A stretch of DNA of 64,000 nucleotides from Astrocystis sublimbata (Eukaryota; Ascomycota; Sordariomycetes; Xylariales; Xylariaceae). The position numbers were made by a program, and so were the translations under genes. The stretch lies in the NCBI GenBank assembly GCA_022453515.1, contig JAJNNY010000106.1:1-64000 (forward strand), in the 5' to 3' direction. The notes beneath the pieces were generated by a model that was not told the origin of the DNA, ran no database searches, and saw only the letters and a program-made list of their open reading frames with translations. Of the stretch, positions 1-13,169 are shown piece after piece (the first letter of the stretch is position 1; each line of letters begins with the position of its first letter).

Positions 1-85
1 GCGCCCCAAGACCCCCGATCCCGCCCACAATCCGCCTCGCCTGAACCCCAACCAGATCTGCGTCTATCGCTATAACAAGGAGGGC

Positions 86-1736
86 ATGGAAAGAAGGAGT
101 ACCATCGCCATCTCGGAATACAAGCCACCACGAGCTCTCTCTCCGCAGCTGCGTGCCGGCCTGCGAGAACTAGACATAATGGATGTGGTGGCGAATCACA
201 AGATCCCCGTAGAAGAGGAAGCCAAGTCCTACTATTACGCCACTGAGCTGGTCGCCTCGGCTGTCACCCAGACCTTCCATTACATGGTCAAGTCCGGCCT
301 CGCGTACGGGCTCTTGACAACGGGCGAGGGCATTGTTCTTCTCAAGATCGACTGGGACGATCCCCGCACCGTCTACTACCATCTTGCTGAGCCTGCCGAG
401 GAAGTGGTCGCTCACGCCAACTACCGCGCCTGCTCCGCCGTTTCTCAGTACTTGGGCTTCCATCTGCTTGCTCTCAGCGACTACTCGCATCGCGGGCAAG
501 ATGTTCGAGACCGCGCGATCAAAGGGTTGACAACTTGGACCACCGACTTTAGGAAAGCCGCAAGCACGGTCCCGGAACCCCAGCGCATACCCCCCCGGAC
601 TCCGACGCACTTATCCCTGGCAGATATCTATCTATTGACCGCACAGTGCCCCGCCGTAGCTGGCGCCTTCAAGGGGACGGCGAGCATGCAGCGATGCCGC
701 GATATGGAGCAGTGACGAGATTGATAGTAGTGGCGAGGGAGGTAGAGGCCCCGATCGCCGAAGCACACCCAGTCCCTCAGAGGGACGAGCCACTCAACGG
801 AGCGCGAGGCTTGCAGCACATCATTCCGACGGCAGGGGGGGTCAGGACCCTGCCAGCAAAGACGGCCGAACCAGAAAAGTCGAGCAACTCGCCGGAGCTA
901 ATTTGAGGGGATACCGCATCAGGACCTGGCGTACTGTACCCAGAAATGCATCCTCGGGCTGGTCAATAGGGATCTTCTCGACCCGGACTGCCCCAATCTC
1001 AAACTACACCGGCAACGAAGCAACGGTAGCAGCCTTGTCAATGCAGATAGCCGCCACCCCATCAGTCACTGCGACTTCCTGCAACTACTGTCCCACCAAC
1101 TGAATGCACGCTCGACTATGGGATTACCTCGCTGGATATCACCGGCGCCCGCGGGGCCCTTTTCAAGGTCACCCTCCTCGGGTACGGCTATACTTTTGTC
1201 AGCAAGGGCACGGTACAGGCTTTTGTTCCCGATCTAGAGCACAAGGCCCGAGTCTACAAGCGGCTCCGGGACGTACAAGGCGTCCATGTACCTGTCTTCC
1301 TAGGCGCCATCGACTTACCGTCGCTGGGCAGGACGTACTATTACGATTTTCGCATCGATATCGTGCACCTATGTTTCATGTCCTGGGGTGGTCTCGACCT
1401 AAGAAACGGCTGGGTCTAGACAGGAACAGGCGGCACACCCTACGGCCCCTGGCTGTGGAGGCGATGAGGGCGATCCACCGACTAGGTGGTACATAAAGAC
1501 GCCCGCTACGAAAATATCCTCTTCAACCCGCAGACGGGAGAGTTACGCTGATCGACTTCGAGCGTTCAGAGCTCTTTGACACGCCCCGGCCGACGCTGGC
1601 TCCCCTCGAGCCTAATAAGCGACGACGGGTCCAGGATATGAAGGGGCGGATCAGGTCGGTGGGCTGTTCTGATAACTTCTTGGCCAACTCCTTGGCCGAC
1701 CTGGCTAGTGTGGAAGCGGCATTCCAGGCTGTCTAG
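86..1736 (+). pseudogene. Nuclease-like plus kinase-like gene, copy A, multiply frameshifted
   Basis: This is the same gene as 39650-41311. It shares the in-frame TAA but additionally lacks single or double bases near 130 and 142 (together in-frame), 598, 687, 887, 1104, 1414, 1485 and 1538, every one in a short homopolymer. The catalytic-loop codons near 1497 lie right after one of these deletions. None of the deletions occurs in copies B or C, so they look like sequence errors rather than decay. Confidence 0.7.
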
Positions 1737-1828
1737 GTAGTGACCGGAAGTTTGTTATTGCGATTCGAAAGGGAGATTGAATACTAGCTAGGGCTTGGGA
1801 GAGGCTATAATTGTATATACAACGTTTT

Positions 1829-3077
1829 TCAGACCATTGGAAACCATTTCCCACTCCTTTCCCACGCTTTATCGGGTGTGATGACCACTTCTAATTCCTG
1901 AGGCAGCTGGCTTCCTAACCTTGGAGGGACTCTCTCATCCAGATCAGCCCTAAGCACAACTCTGGCACTGGTACTCGGCTTTGAACCCCTATCACTAGTT
2001 GTGAAAGAGCGTCCGTGTTTGAACCTGTATCATTCCCGCGGGTTCCTAGTAGTCTCGCCCGTAGCTCGAGGTATCGAAGGCTGGGCAAGTTTCGAGTCAC
2101 TACATCATTGAGGGCTTCGAACCACGGAAAGCACACGCCCGTCGAGACGCGAGTAATGCGTTCCAAGCGCTGTGGTAGAACTGTTGCTATAAAATCTTCA
2201 ATCGGCTTCGGCTGTTCATCCCCAGCCATTCTTTGAATAAGAGATTGTGTTTGAGGGAAGCGAAAAGTGCTGGTGTTATATAAGATGTCGATCGCTTCGG
2301 AGTAGCTAGCTCGAGCGTTAGCAGCCGAACCCTGGGGACATAGTAAGCGTTGGGTTGGGTGTCTGGACTTACATCTGTCTGCAAGTCCGAACCAATGCGA
2401 GTGGTCGCCACTCGATGTTTGGACGTTCTATACCGCAACCACCCCTTTTATCCACCGGCGGGTACGTCCCAATTCGGCGCTGGTGTATTGTACCACCTCA
2501 CCTTTCCCATGAACCCAGCAAGGGTGTCCCAGGCCACACCGCAGTCCGGACAGCTTGGTATACACGGCATGAGATTCTCCCAGCCATTAGGGCTAGGTCG
2601 ATGAACGCATTCTACGCAGCTCAGTCTGGGGACGGTGCTACGACTCTCTTCTGTGTACCAACACCCGTGCCGTAGAAGATGTGAATCATCCGGTGACCGA
2701 CCGCATACTCCCAGATAAGATGTCGATCTCCGCTGGGAGGTCCGCAAGTGACATCGCTCCGCGGGGGCTGGGCGTTTTCGCCGCGGGCATGGACTCCCAA
2801 TCGCAGCTGATTACTCTCTCGGCAGGTCCGGAGACAGCATTCCATCGCCTGAGCCAAAAGACACGCCGCCGCCTTTGCTTTAATGCCTCTTCGTCAATCT
2901 GGAGTCGCTTTGTTGGGGAGTCTGAACTTGGGTCATCGACCAATGGCGATACAAGGGACGCGGTATATTAGCCTCCACGTCCCTTTTGCGACGTTCACGG
3001 CGCCTGCATTCCCCTTGCTCGATTCTCCAATTGCCGCAAGTCGCGCGTCTGACTTTCTCATTCAGGTGTCTCGGCAT
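1829..3077 (-). pseudogene. DUF7730/F-box-like gene, copy A, frameshifted by indels
   Basis: This is the copy A counterpart of 38300-39557. About ten one- or two-base differences (mostly missing bases near 1969, 2461, 2662, 2722, 2745, 2759, 2786 and 2940, plus an extra base near 2863) split the reading frame into short pieces. The splice site and C-terminal exon are recognisable. The gene is intact in B and C, so the damage is probably technical. Confidence 0.7.
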
Positions 3078-3694
3078 CTTGCTGGTGGTCTTTCCTTTCG
3101 GGTAGAATGAGGGGTATAGATGCTGGGAGCAGAAGTATGCGGACAGACATGGAGAGAAATAAGGAACCAGGTGGTAATGCAAGTCAGCTTACCTTTTATG
3201 TTCTAAGCAGCCATCCGTGATGCATGAGAGGCTTGGCACAGTCTAGGCAGCTAAATAACTTCATTAATAACCCGATGTTACATTACGCTAGAAAACTGGA
3301 TCAGGACTTTGTGGGTTACATAATCACTAATCTCGGAGAGCGTGCGTTTTATTTCTAATGTCAATGTGGTTTTAGATCCTCTGTCAAAAGCGTGCGCTCG
3401 ATAGCTCTTACATAACTACAACTGTGTCAACCATAAGCTCGGGCCGCCGGCAGACTTGGTAACTCGTAAAACACAACCCTCTCTCAAATTGAAATAGACT
3501 AAAACAGACCCTGCAGGCCAGGCAACTTTACACGGCCTTTCTGTCAGGAAGCCCAGTCACTTTCTCGTGGCGCGAACCAATCGTTGCCAAATTCTTGATG
3601 CTATAGATCTTAATCCACCAGTATCAAGCTGGTGTTCTCGTAAATGGCTCCGCGTGTCCCATACATCCCGCGTTCAAGTTCTTGAGCATGTGAA

Positions 3695-5015
3695 TCATTC
3701 GGACTTGACATCAACGTTGGTAACGGGCCAGAAGCGACTAAGATCGCCGAGTGGCAGGCTCAGTGGCAGGCGCATTTCTGCAGCCATCATACCGAAGCAC
3801 GCATACCACCCCAAGATCCCGTCAACAAACAATAGCGAAGCTCCGGCCTTCAATTTGTTAGTCTGCATCAATCAGCGACATGTCTAGGTCGGACTCACCT
3901 TCTGGCAAACCATAGCACCGGCATAATCCCCATTGGACACCTTGAAGTCTACGCAAGAGGTTAGCGACTGCTCAAGTTCATTGGGAGAGATAGACATCGG
4001 AGAGTATCGTACAAGCGGCAGACAATAGCCAAGCACCAATGCTGACTATAAAGAACAACGCCGCAAACACGAAATTGACTTTGAGCGTGAAGATGAAGAA
4101 GGTGAACAGAGCAAATCCCCTATGTGGTATGTTAGCTACGTGTCTAGCAAGCAGGACGCATTGATTCTAACCAGACGAGCAGATATAACGCAACTGCGGC
4201 ATTATATCCTTGCGAGGTGAGTCCGGTGGGGTCTGCGTGGAATTTCATTAGTACATAGCCAAACGAGATAAGTCAAAGGATGAGAGATTAAGCAGTGGCA
4301 CTTTCTAGCCATGGACATTGGGGTACACTTGCCGTCAGGAGTTGCAAAGGGCGAACCCAGCTCAAGTGTCGGGAGGTTGAGCAAACCGAATGACAGCCAG
4401 AAAACCGTGAAGAGACCCATTACCATCACTATCCCAAGCAATTAGCTTCGCTTATTCAAACAGGGTCAACAAGGTCAACATACTTGGGAAGAAGTTGCCA
4501 TGATCCACTCAAAGATCATGGCGACGAACAACAGAACGGGACCGGTAAAGAGAAAGATGCCGACGACGGGAGACAGCCCGCTGGCTCCCCCGAATCCCAC
4601 TGGTATCACGCTCCATGTCAGCTATTGGCCCAAGGAGTCCAGAGACAGCGATGCAGGGGGCACATACGCAGTATCATTGAGAAGGTAAATGTCGAGATGA
4701 CAAAGCCAACAAAACCAAGAGGTGTGGGTTAGCGAAACCATGTTTGTTGTTGCCAGCGTGTGAGACCTTGGGGTTCAGATAGAGCTTGAATAGCTGCGTC
4801 AGCAAACATGCTTGATTGTCGCGCAGGGCTAGGACTTCAAATGGACGAGAAAGTACCTTCTCAAACAACTCGGCTGGCATCGATACGGTGGTTTCGGTCT
4901 TCCCAAAGCCCTTCTCCACGTCTGCGTCGGATGTATGGCAAGGAGTGAGTGTGTGAGTAGAAGCAGGGCCGTAATGGGCCTCCGCTACGGAGATCCCGTA
5001 TGTGTGTTTCGACAT
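3695..5015 (-). pseudogene. GPR1/FUN34/YaaH transporter gene, copy A, two frameshifts
   Basis: Same exon-intron order as 36360-37682. Two single bases are missing, a C near 4499 (exon with GNFFP) and a base near 4727 (just before the NPTPLG signature). Both are present in copies B and C, so the gene itself is probably sound. Confidence 0.75.
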
Positions 5016-6591
5016 GTTGCAATTCAAGTTCTAGCGAGTGATAACAGCAACAGTTTATTGAATCAAGATGCAGTCATCTGCTGTGAAAAGGCAGTAGATG
5101 AACCCTACATAAATTATTTCTCGATGCACGCCATCTTTTGTACACCTTCACCTATTCTCCAAGAACGTCGCCGATAATGTCACCCTAATTTAAACGCGCA
5201 GTCATGTCGTGCAGCTGATCCCGCGTCTATTACTATCACGCTCCAATTGCCTATTCACCGGCAACTCGAATCAGCGTGACGGGCTCTACACCCTCTATAC
5301 GTTTCTTACTCATCGGGATTCCAAAAGGTGTCTATGGGATGTTTCAGAACTCCAGCCTGCATTTGCGTCGATGTGTGAAACCTGCGATGGATGGGCCGTC
5401 GTATAGTCAAATAGCTATTTTTACGAGTCAGATCGGAAATAGACCATCTGGTTGGTCAGATGGTACCACCCTACAACTCAGGAAGCGACTAACGCGGGGA
5501 ATCCCTTCGATGCATCCTTCTAGAAGAACAGCCACGGCGGGCTTACTGTTGCTTGGCGTTGGGGCGCCGCTAGTTGGACAGCGACCCGGCCGGCGATCAC
5601 GAAGTATGAGCCCGAGACCCGACTGGTCTGTCGCACTCGCCGAGTGTTCATTGTAAAGGAAGCATGTGGTATTAATTGAGAATCAGAGTGTGTAATTCTT
5701 AGCTTCGGTTACCTGGTGTCATTGACGGTTCGCCCCCAGACTACAACATGACGGCATTGCGAAGGCATGTTCTTGGTGCCTATCCTCCTTGCATGATACC
5801 GTAATAGATTGTAGCTCTGTACTATTCAAGTGTAATTTTCTGTTCTCGATTTCCTGGAGCATGTATCACCACGATCGCGCGCGATACTAAATACATAAAA
5901 GACCACCGCCTATTACACAAGGGGTGAAGCAACATTGGAACCTTTGCACCAGACAGAATCCAGACTTGACATCCTGGGGCTATTGCCTTAGGTCCGGTCC
6001 CGAAGTGGTGCCCTTGATCCGAACAGAGTCTTTCTTTTACGGTGGTTTCGGATACAACACAGCGCTGTTCTCAGTCAATACGGGCGTGTCTATTTGTGTA
6101 TAGAATTCCAATGTCTTGTGGTTGCTACCGCATCTGAGTAAGCCACTTGGCAAGTGTGCATTGTCCTTTGGAGATCGTCCTCCATTAGAAATACCAGATG
6201 CTTGATGTCAGCTGAATTTCCTCCTCCGGTACTATCTATAGTCTAGATAAGGTGTACTTATATTTCCATATCTGGTCCTGCTCGGTCTGGCTTAGAAGGA
6301 GCTGATATCACTCGCGGTCTAGACTCTTGATCGCTCACTTGCTTAAATAGTCTATAGTGACCCCTGGGATAACGACCTAGGCTCACGGACAATTAACATT
6401 GCCCTCCTTTGCTCCATCACTGGAATTCGAATTCGCTTGTACTCTTCGGCACTTGTATTGCCACATGCATGCGATAGAACCTCGCCAGCGCATTTACGAC
6501 CCGCGTAGAGTCAGTTACAATCATATAGTATTTGCTACTCAGCTAATCTTGCAACTCTAATAGTCTGTTGTTATGCCAAGATGCTATATAA

Positions 6592-8674
6592 TCACACTAC
6601 CACTAGATCCTGCTCAGCTAATCCCGAGTTTGCGATCTCACCATTCATACATCCATGAACATAGGCCTCCCCAAGGAGACGACATACCTTTGTATCGCCG
6701 TCGTTCAAGGATCGTAGAACATGTGCGGTGGTGGCACCCATTGAAAACACAGAGCACATCGCCCTTCTCCATATGCATCGAACTAAACCCGAACCGCCCC
6801 GTGTCTGTGGTAAACAGCTTCCTGTTCTGTAGGCAGATCCAGAACGGGCCTAGGAACTTCATGAACTGGCTGTCGGACATGATGACGTTTTCAATGGCCA
6901 ACTCTAGTTCTTGCGAGGCTTTTGTATTTGCCATGCCTTGGACCTCACTTCTAGTATCACTGGAACGGTTAGCTTACCTCCCCTTTAGTTCGTGCATTCA
7001 GCTGTCCAAGAGGAACAAGGAATCTCACCTGTTCCGATATACTCCAGACTTCAGACACATTTCCGCACACTCGCCTAGTTCTCGTTTGAAAGAGTCGAAA
7101 GTCTCACGTGTGATCGTATAACCTTCTCTCCGAGTATTGTTTCCAATCAGCGTCCGCCAGTACATGTCGGCAATATTATCATGGCCGTCCTGTGTGCCTG
7201 CAGTGGGGCTGTAACATCTCGAGTCGCCGGCATCCCGAAAAGTGCTTCAGCCCCAGCGTCGACAAAGCTGCGTAGGTCTACTAAGAACTTCACAAGTGTG
7301 ACGAAACTTATAGTCCCAGACGCAAACCCCTGAATGGAAGTTGGAGGTATTGGAGTCAATGAAAAAGCGCATTGATACTATCAAAGAGGATTTCCCTCAT
7401 GACAAGCTCCCGAACCGTTCCACTACGTCGAATAGACCCGCGAGAGCGACTCGCACGGTAAGGCATCTCTGATCGTCCCCCAAGCTGGCAAATGCTGTTC
7501 CGTGTGTTTTCGTTCTCGTGCTGGTGGAAGTCAATGCACCAGCTAGGTAGGCCGGGTCTCTTTCCCAGAAGCGTACCTCGGTCGAGCAATATCCATCAAT
7601 GGATCTGCGACTGGTCGGCGTGCGTCAGGAGGAAGTGCGAGAAGTTGGTGTACAAGTCCACAAGACTGGTTGTCTCGCTTATGGCTAGCTTAGTCGTGTT
7701 GTAGCCCTCTAGGAATCCCAGCACGCCGAGAACCCGATCTCGAGGCTCGAAGCATTCATGGCTCTGCGTCATGAAAACAACGGTGCCGAGGAGATGATCT
7801 GGGATGCATCTGCTAGACTTGTCCGTGGCCGTTCGCTCGAGCCCGACAAGCCTTCTGATCCGAACCATGCCCCGGTTGGTAGCCATCGTATCACTGGGTA
7901 GCTTCAGCCCAGCGGAGTCGCGAAGAGCCTGAAGCCGGTTCCCGAAGACTACGACGTCTTCGATGACAGTCGTGTCGATCTCGTGCGTGCCGTATAGAAA
8001 TGTGATATTCCTAGCAGAAGCGAACTCCTGCACCGCCCAGACGCGCCTAAACCAGTTGTTGCACACAATTCGTTGCACAGGCTCCCAGATGGACGAGTCA
8101 CGATCAGGCAAGCCCACAGACTCGGGGGTGAGGGGGGTAGCAGTCCAACGCGGCAGAGGCTGCTTATCCAACGACTGGCCGAGCTGCGCCAGACGAGGCA
8201 AGAGGGCAATGGCAGTTTTGTTATCATGTTCGCTAATGTGCATATCGGGTTTTCCGAGCCACACCCACACGGTCGAAGCTTGGCGATAGATGTGGTGCAT
8301 CAGGCGGATTTGGGTATACTTCTCGGCCTCATCTCGCTGGTTGATGCACACGGCGTCGACCCAGATGGGCCGCCGGAAAGATCCACGCCGCGCGAGATGC
8401 GGGAGCGCGTCGCGTAGATTGCGATGTATGTGTAGCTCACGGCCGTCGCAGACGAAGGGGATTGTCTCGCTTAAGTCTCCCCATGTGTATGACAAGGCAT
8501 CGAATACGGGTAGGTTATTCTGATTTTGGTGAGAGGCAGTCAGATCCATATGAATTGTTCTGAGACACCACCCAAGGACTTGGGTTGATCGTCCCCGCCA
8601 TTATCAAAGTAGAGTAGCCTCACTTCTCCTGCTTGGAGAGGCTTATAAACGTACGGATTGTTGGCATCGTTCAT
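6592..8674 (-). pseudogene. HET-domain gene, copy A, in-frame stop plus frameshifts
   Basis: It has the same TGA (7596-7598) as copy B. In addition there are one-base differences near 6738 (extra C), 7012, 7238, 7371 and 8579 (missing bases), all absent from copies B and C. The HET-domain core (about 7900-8500) is open. Confidence 0.8.
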
Positions 8675-9164
8675 TGGGGAGTAGATTATGGAAAGCAGAA
8701 AGGGGGTCCAATACACATGTGCTACTCCCACCCAAGTCGCCCTCGCGCATGCTGCTTTCTAACTTCAAGTATATACATGGTACTATGTGTCCAACCCATG
8801 GATGTATCAGCTGACAGCTGACATGTATCGTATCCATGGATGTAAAGCTATGGAGATGGGCTGGCGGATGCCACCCTATCCCCTATTTAGTAAGCGTATA
8901 TTGGTAACGGCCTGGATGCGGAGCAGTCGAGTATGGAGCGTTTCTGCACAGCCACAGAAACGCCACAGCTGCCAGCCACCTCTTCCATTCCTTCGGCTCG
9001 TACCGAAATGCCAGATGGGTTACTGGGGTAACTTAAAACAATATTCCGGCTTGAGTTCGTACTATGAACTCAAGACACTCAAAGCATGTTATTCGCTATG
9101 CCGCCTCCCAACTCGCAATCGATATCATGATTGATCGCCAAAGAAGGTCCGAGAATGCAACGCC

Positions 9165-10431
9165 ATGAATGACAACGACTCCATTCTCTCTTGGATTCAT
9201 AACTTGCCCCAGTATACAGCCCCTCCACCCAAGGGGCGCGGGCGGCCCGCGAAACGAAAGCGAGATGCCGACCTCGATGCCGGCCTCGATGAGACACCTC
9301 GTCCCGGCGCGCGCAGTCCTTTTCCCGACCACAGCTCCCTACCTGGCGTCGACAGACTGAGCGTCGAGACCGACGTCGAAATTAATGCCCTCGAACCCCG
9401 TGCCTTGCCCGCCGCTGCACGCAAGCTAGTCACCACGATTGAGGAAATTGGCTACGGCCACGACATTCTCCCGCACGATTGGAAATCTACCATCGTCGAG
9501 GCTGTCAAGGCGCAAGACCCAGACAATTGCCGTCTCTGGAGGCACTCTTTCCAGCCTCCCGATACGACCGATAGACTGCCGGGCCGCATCCCCACATATG
9601 ACGAGGTGGTGATGATTCATAGAACAGCGACAGAATGTCAACAATATCGCCGCGATATGTCAAGTTGGAATTTGCGGGTCCATTGGTGGCTGCTTGAAAT
9701 CATTTTCAAAGACGCTTATAGACGACAATGCAACAACTTTAATGCTTTGAGCTGGTATGTATACCTCCCCACCTCACGCGCCCCTTTAATACACGGCTCG
9801 TGGAGGTCTTATACTCACCAACGTCGATCCTAGTACCACCCCCCATTTACACCTCGTCTTTAAACCTGTCTTGAAATACATCAAGACAGGTTACCTGCAA
9901 ATCTACGCATCGATCGTTCATGACGCAGACTTAAGCGTTCGCATCGCTAACCTCAGCCGGCTAACTTCCAAATCGACCGAGTACTACATCGACTTTTCCT
10001 CCATCGGCACACGTCCTCTCCTGCTCAACATCGAGACTAAGGAACCCGATGGGAGCTTGGAGGCGGCGCAGCTCCAGATTGGTGACCGGCTCGCTAACGA
10101 ATGGGCAGTTCTAAAATCGACCATCAAACAAAGGCTCTGGAGGCGATGTGTAGAAAACGGATTAGAGGACCTTGACCCAAGAGCGATTGAAGCAGAAACA
10201 CTTACGGTCCTGTCCACGCTTGAATTCATCCCCGGCGTTGTTGTGCAAGGCCATCGATGGTATCTGGTATTGTCTACCTATGAAAACGGGAAGACAAAGC
10301 TGTTGGCCGATCGTCAGTTTGGCACGACGCAGACTGAATTGGGCATCTATTCCACGATTGCTGGTATAAGGGAGCTGATAGCGTGGGCCCGCGATGAATA
10401 TTTTCCTTGGCATGTGAGCAATGTTTTGTAA
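9165..10431 (+). CDS. Fungal PD-(D/E)XK nuclease-like protein (copy A)
   Basis: This copy is intact and identical in structure to copy B: exons 9165-9754 and 9834-10431, intron 9755-9833. Unlike the genes to its left in copy A, it shows no indels, so the error-rich part of copy A ends just before it. Confidence 0.78.
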
Positions 10432-11165
10432 TGATACCCCATATCGCATAGCATGATTTCCCTTGTAATATCGGACTGAACGCATGCGAGTAGTAGTGTA
10501 CAGTTACTATTAGAGCAGATGTAATGAGTTGATTTGAATATTCGTTCCTCAACATGGGAAACGTACGGCAGAGGGAAGGTGATATGTGAAACTTGGTATT
10601 AGGACAGCAAGCCCTTCCAGCTGACAAGGAGCACTACTACCATTTAGCACTACTTCCATCTACACTACATCTAGCTTTCCATCATTGCGTTTGGGTCTTT
10701 GGCAATGATGGTAAGTAGACTGGTGTGGGTGATCGCAACGGCGAGGGTTTGACTGCTCGGGGTCTGGTGTCTTGGAAGTCCACAATGGATTCTACCTCGG
10801 GTGACTCGGGAGATATAGTAGGCCGTTATTTATACATACCCTTTCTTCCAGTTGTCCCCTACGTACCTAGTTCATATGATAAAAGATTTAACATTCGCTT
10901 GTATAAACATTTAATCATTAAATGATAAACCATATTTCGAAGGGTAGATATGCTATCGGACATCCTTGCAAAAGATCACCAGCAGACTACGCGGGCTCCG
11001 CGGGCTGTGTTGCATAGCCCCCAAGTTCTTTAGCCCACTTGGCTGCCCCAAGCAGCTTGAATTATCACCAAGACCATATCATGGGTGTCTTGTTCATAGA
11101 AACCTCCAAAGTCCGATTTCCTGTAGATTGCATGGTTTGTGACAGTGTCGTCCCAGTCTCCCTCC

Positions 11166-12913
11166 ATGCCTCCCGCTCGGGTCTCCAACGCTTGTGAGCC
11201 ATGTCGCAAAAAGCGGCGTAAGGTAAGTGTAATTGCGCAACCCATCGGAGCTATCTTATACTGAGGTCAAGATATAGTGTGACTTGGGACAGCCGGGAGT
11301 AAGTCGTGTCTGAATTTCAACCCACCTTCGCCGCTTGGCTATCTTTGAACCCCGACTCTAATGCTAAATGGGGGTAGTGCTCTCAATGCCGAAGAGCCAA
11401 GACACTATGCCCAGGATATCGGGACCCCTTCACATCGCGCATCCGCGACCAGTCACAGTCGACAGTACGCAAGTTTCAAACCCGGCAGCAGCATGAGTCT
11501 TCTCAGTCGGCTTCATCACAGCTGGCTCCGCCGGCACTGGAACAAGCGCTGACCTCATCAACTGGAATAGACCTGGATGTTTCCGGACAAGTGCAATGTC
11601 GAAGTTCTCTGCACTCTGAAAATGAAGATACAACTGTCCTGCTATGGACTTCCCACCTCTCAGATGACATCACGCAGACAGCCCTGGCGTACTTCATGCA
11701 TACGTACGCCACCCAAAGCTTCTTTGCATATCTTCCCAACTTATACGGATGCATTCCCAGTGAAGATCGCAGCGATGTCGACTTCATCGTCTCCGTTCCC
11801 GCCCTGGTGCTCCTCTCTCAGCATCGTCGAGATGCGAGTCTTATGCGATTCGCCTACGCCCGACACGCCGCAGCTCTCGCGAAGACGCAGAATGCCCTGG
11901 CGTCTCCAAATCTCGTGATCCGCGACTCGACCCTTCTGTCAGTGCTGCTTCTGGCTCTGTTCGAGGCTTTGGTCTTCCGCGGTCGCCAGACCCCGCAGAA
12001 CTGGATGACTCATATGCAGGGCTCGACAGCGCTCCTGAGCATCAGAGGGAAGGGCCAGTTCGACACTGCCCTCGGCCAGCGACTGTTCGTGCACTGTAGC
12101 GGGAACCTCGCATCGAGATACAGTGCGAAAGGCCTTCCTGTGCCGCCATTCCTGAAACCCTTGCAAGACTACGCCGCCAGTATAGGGGCTATAGATGATT
12201 TAGGGGTCAGAATGGGCATCATCTTGAACGAGTTCGCCGCACTAAGGGCTAACGCTGTCACCATTTCCGCCGCACAGCGTCTACGAGAACTACTAGATTT
12301 GAAGCGGAAGATCACAGCCTCGCTTGAAATCATGACTGTTGTGGCACCGTATGAAAAGCTAGACGACAGTGCCCACACCCCTCAGAAAGTTCGAAGCTAT
12401 AAAGGTTGTTATAGCAAGTACTCATGATATCTAATCGCAAGGCGGTGGAAAAACCTTCGCCTGATTCACTTGGTCATAAGCGAGTGCATTCTTGAGACTA
12501 ACTTCCCCGTGGATGCCGTCGATGTCAGTCCAAGTGATCTACCACTAGTATACGAAGGTGCAGCGCAGTCTGCTGAAAACGCTATACATGACATTCTCTC
12601 CAGTGTCCCATATCACATCGAGTTTTCCAATGATCCTTGCAATACGGCCAGGGCTCTGATCTTGCCACTTTCGGCTATCTTGTCATCGGAGCTCACGCCG
12701 CTATCTCCACGACTCTTTGCCCGAGAACGTCTGAGTTTTATCGGCACCGAATACGGGTTAGTACAAGCTCAAGAATCTGCTGCAATGACAGAAACGCCTT
12801 CGACGATGGAGGACTGGTGAGTAATCTTCTCTGGCCATTCACACTGTTGCCTTGGAGCGAACACTGATCAAGCGGTTATCTCCACTAGGATGTTGGTTTC
12901 GCATTGGTCGTGA
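11166..12913 (+). pseudogene. Zn2Cys6 transcription factor gene (copy A), in-frame stop
   Basis: Exons are 11166-11222, 11278-11298, 11378-12816 and 12889-12913, with the shared TGA at 12425-12427. It is identical to copy B apart from one extra G in intron 2 (five G against four near 11372), which does not affect coding. Confidence 0.8.
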
Positions 12914-13169
12914 AACCACTATTACAGGAGGCATTGGCAAGCACATCTCGCAATAACGCTCGCTCAGGGGGAGATCAGATGGTAGCCTTGTCCCTATTCT
13001 CTCGATAGATAAACACTAGAAGTGAAAACACATAATATCCTCCCCCTGTCACCCAAAAAAGTCTTGTCGGTACATATGAAGTAACGAAAGCCACCCAAGA
13101 TCAGTTCACCCCAACGACCTCCTCGTCCCGTCATCCATCTCGGCAGCAATACTTTGATCTCACTCCTCA

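Noticed and set aside
1..3077. Extra frameshifts in copy A genes as biological pseudogenisation
   Set aside because: All are homopolymer indels absent from B and C. Only the stops shared by every copy are treated as real.
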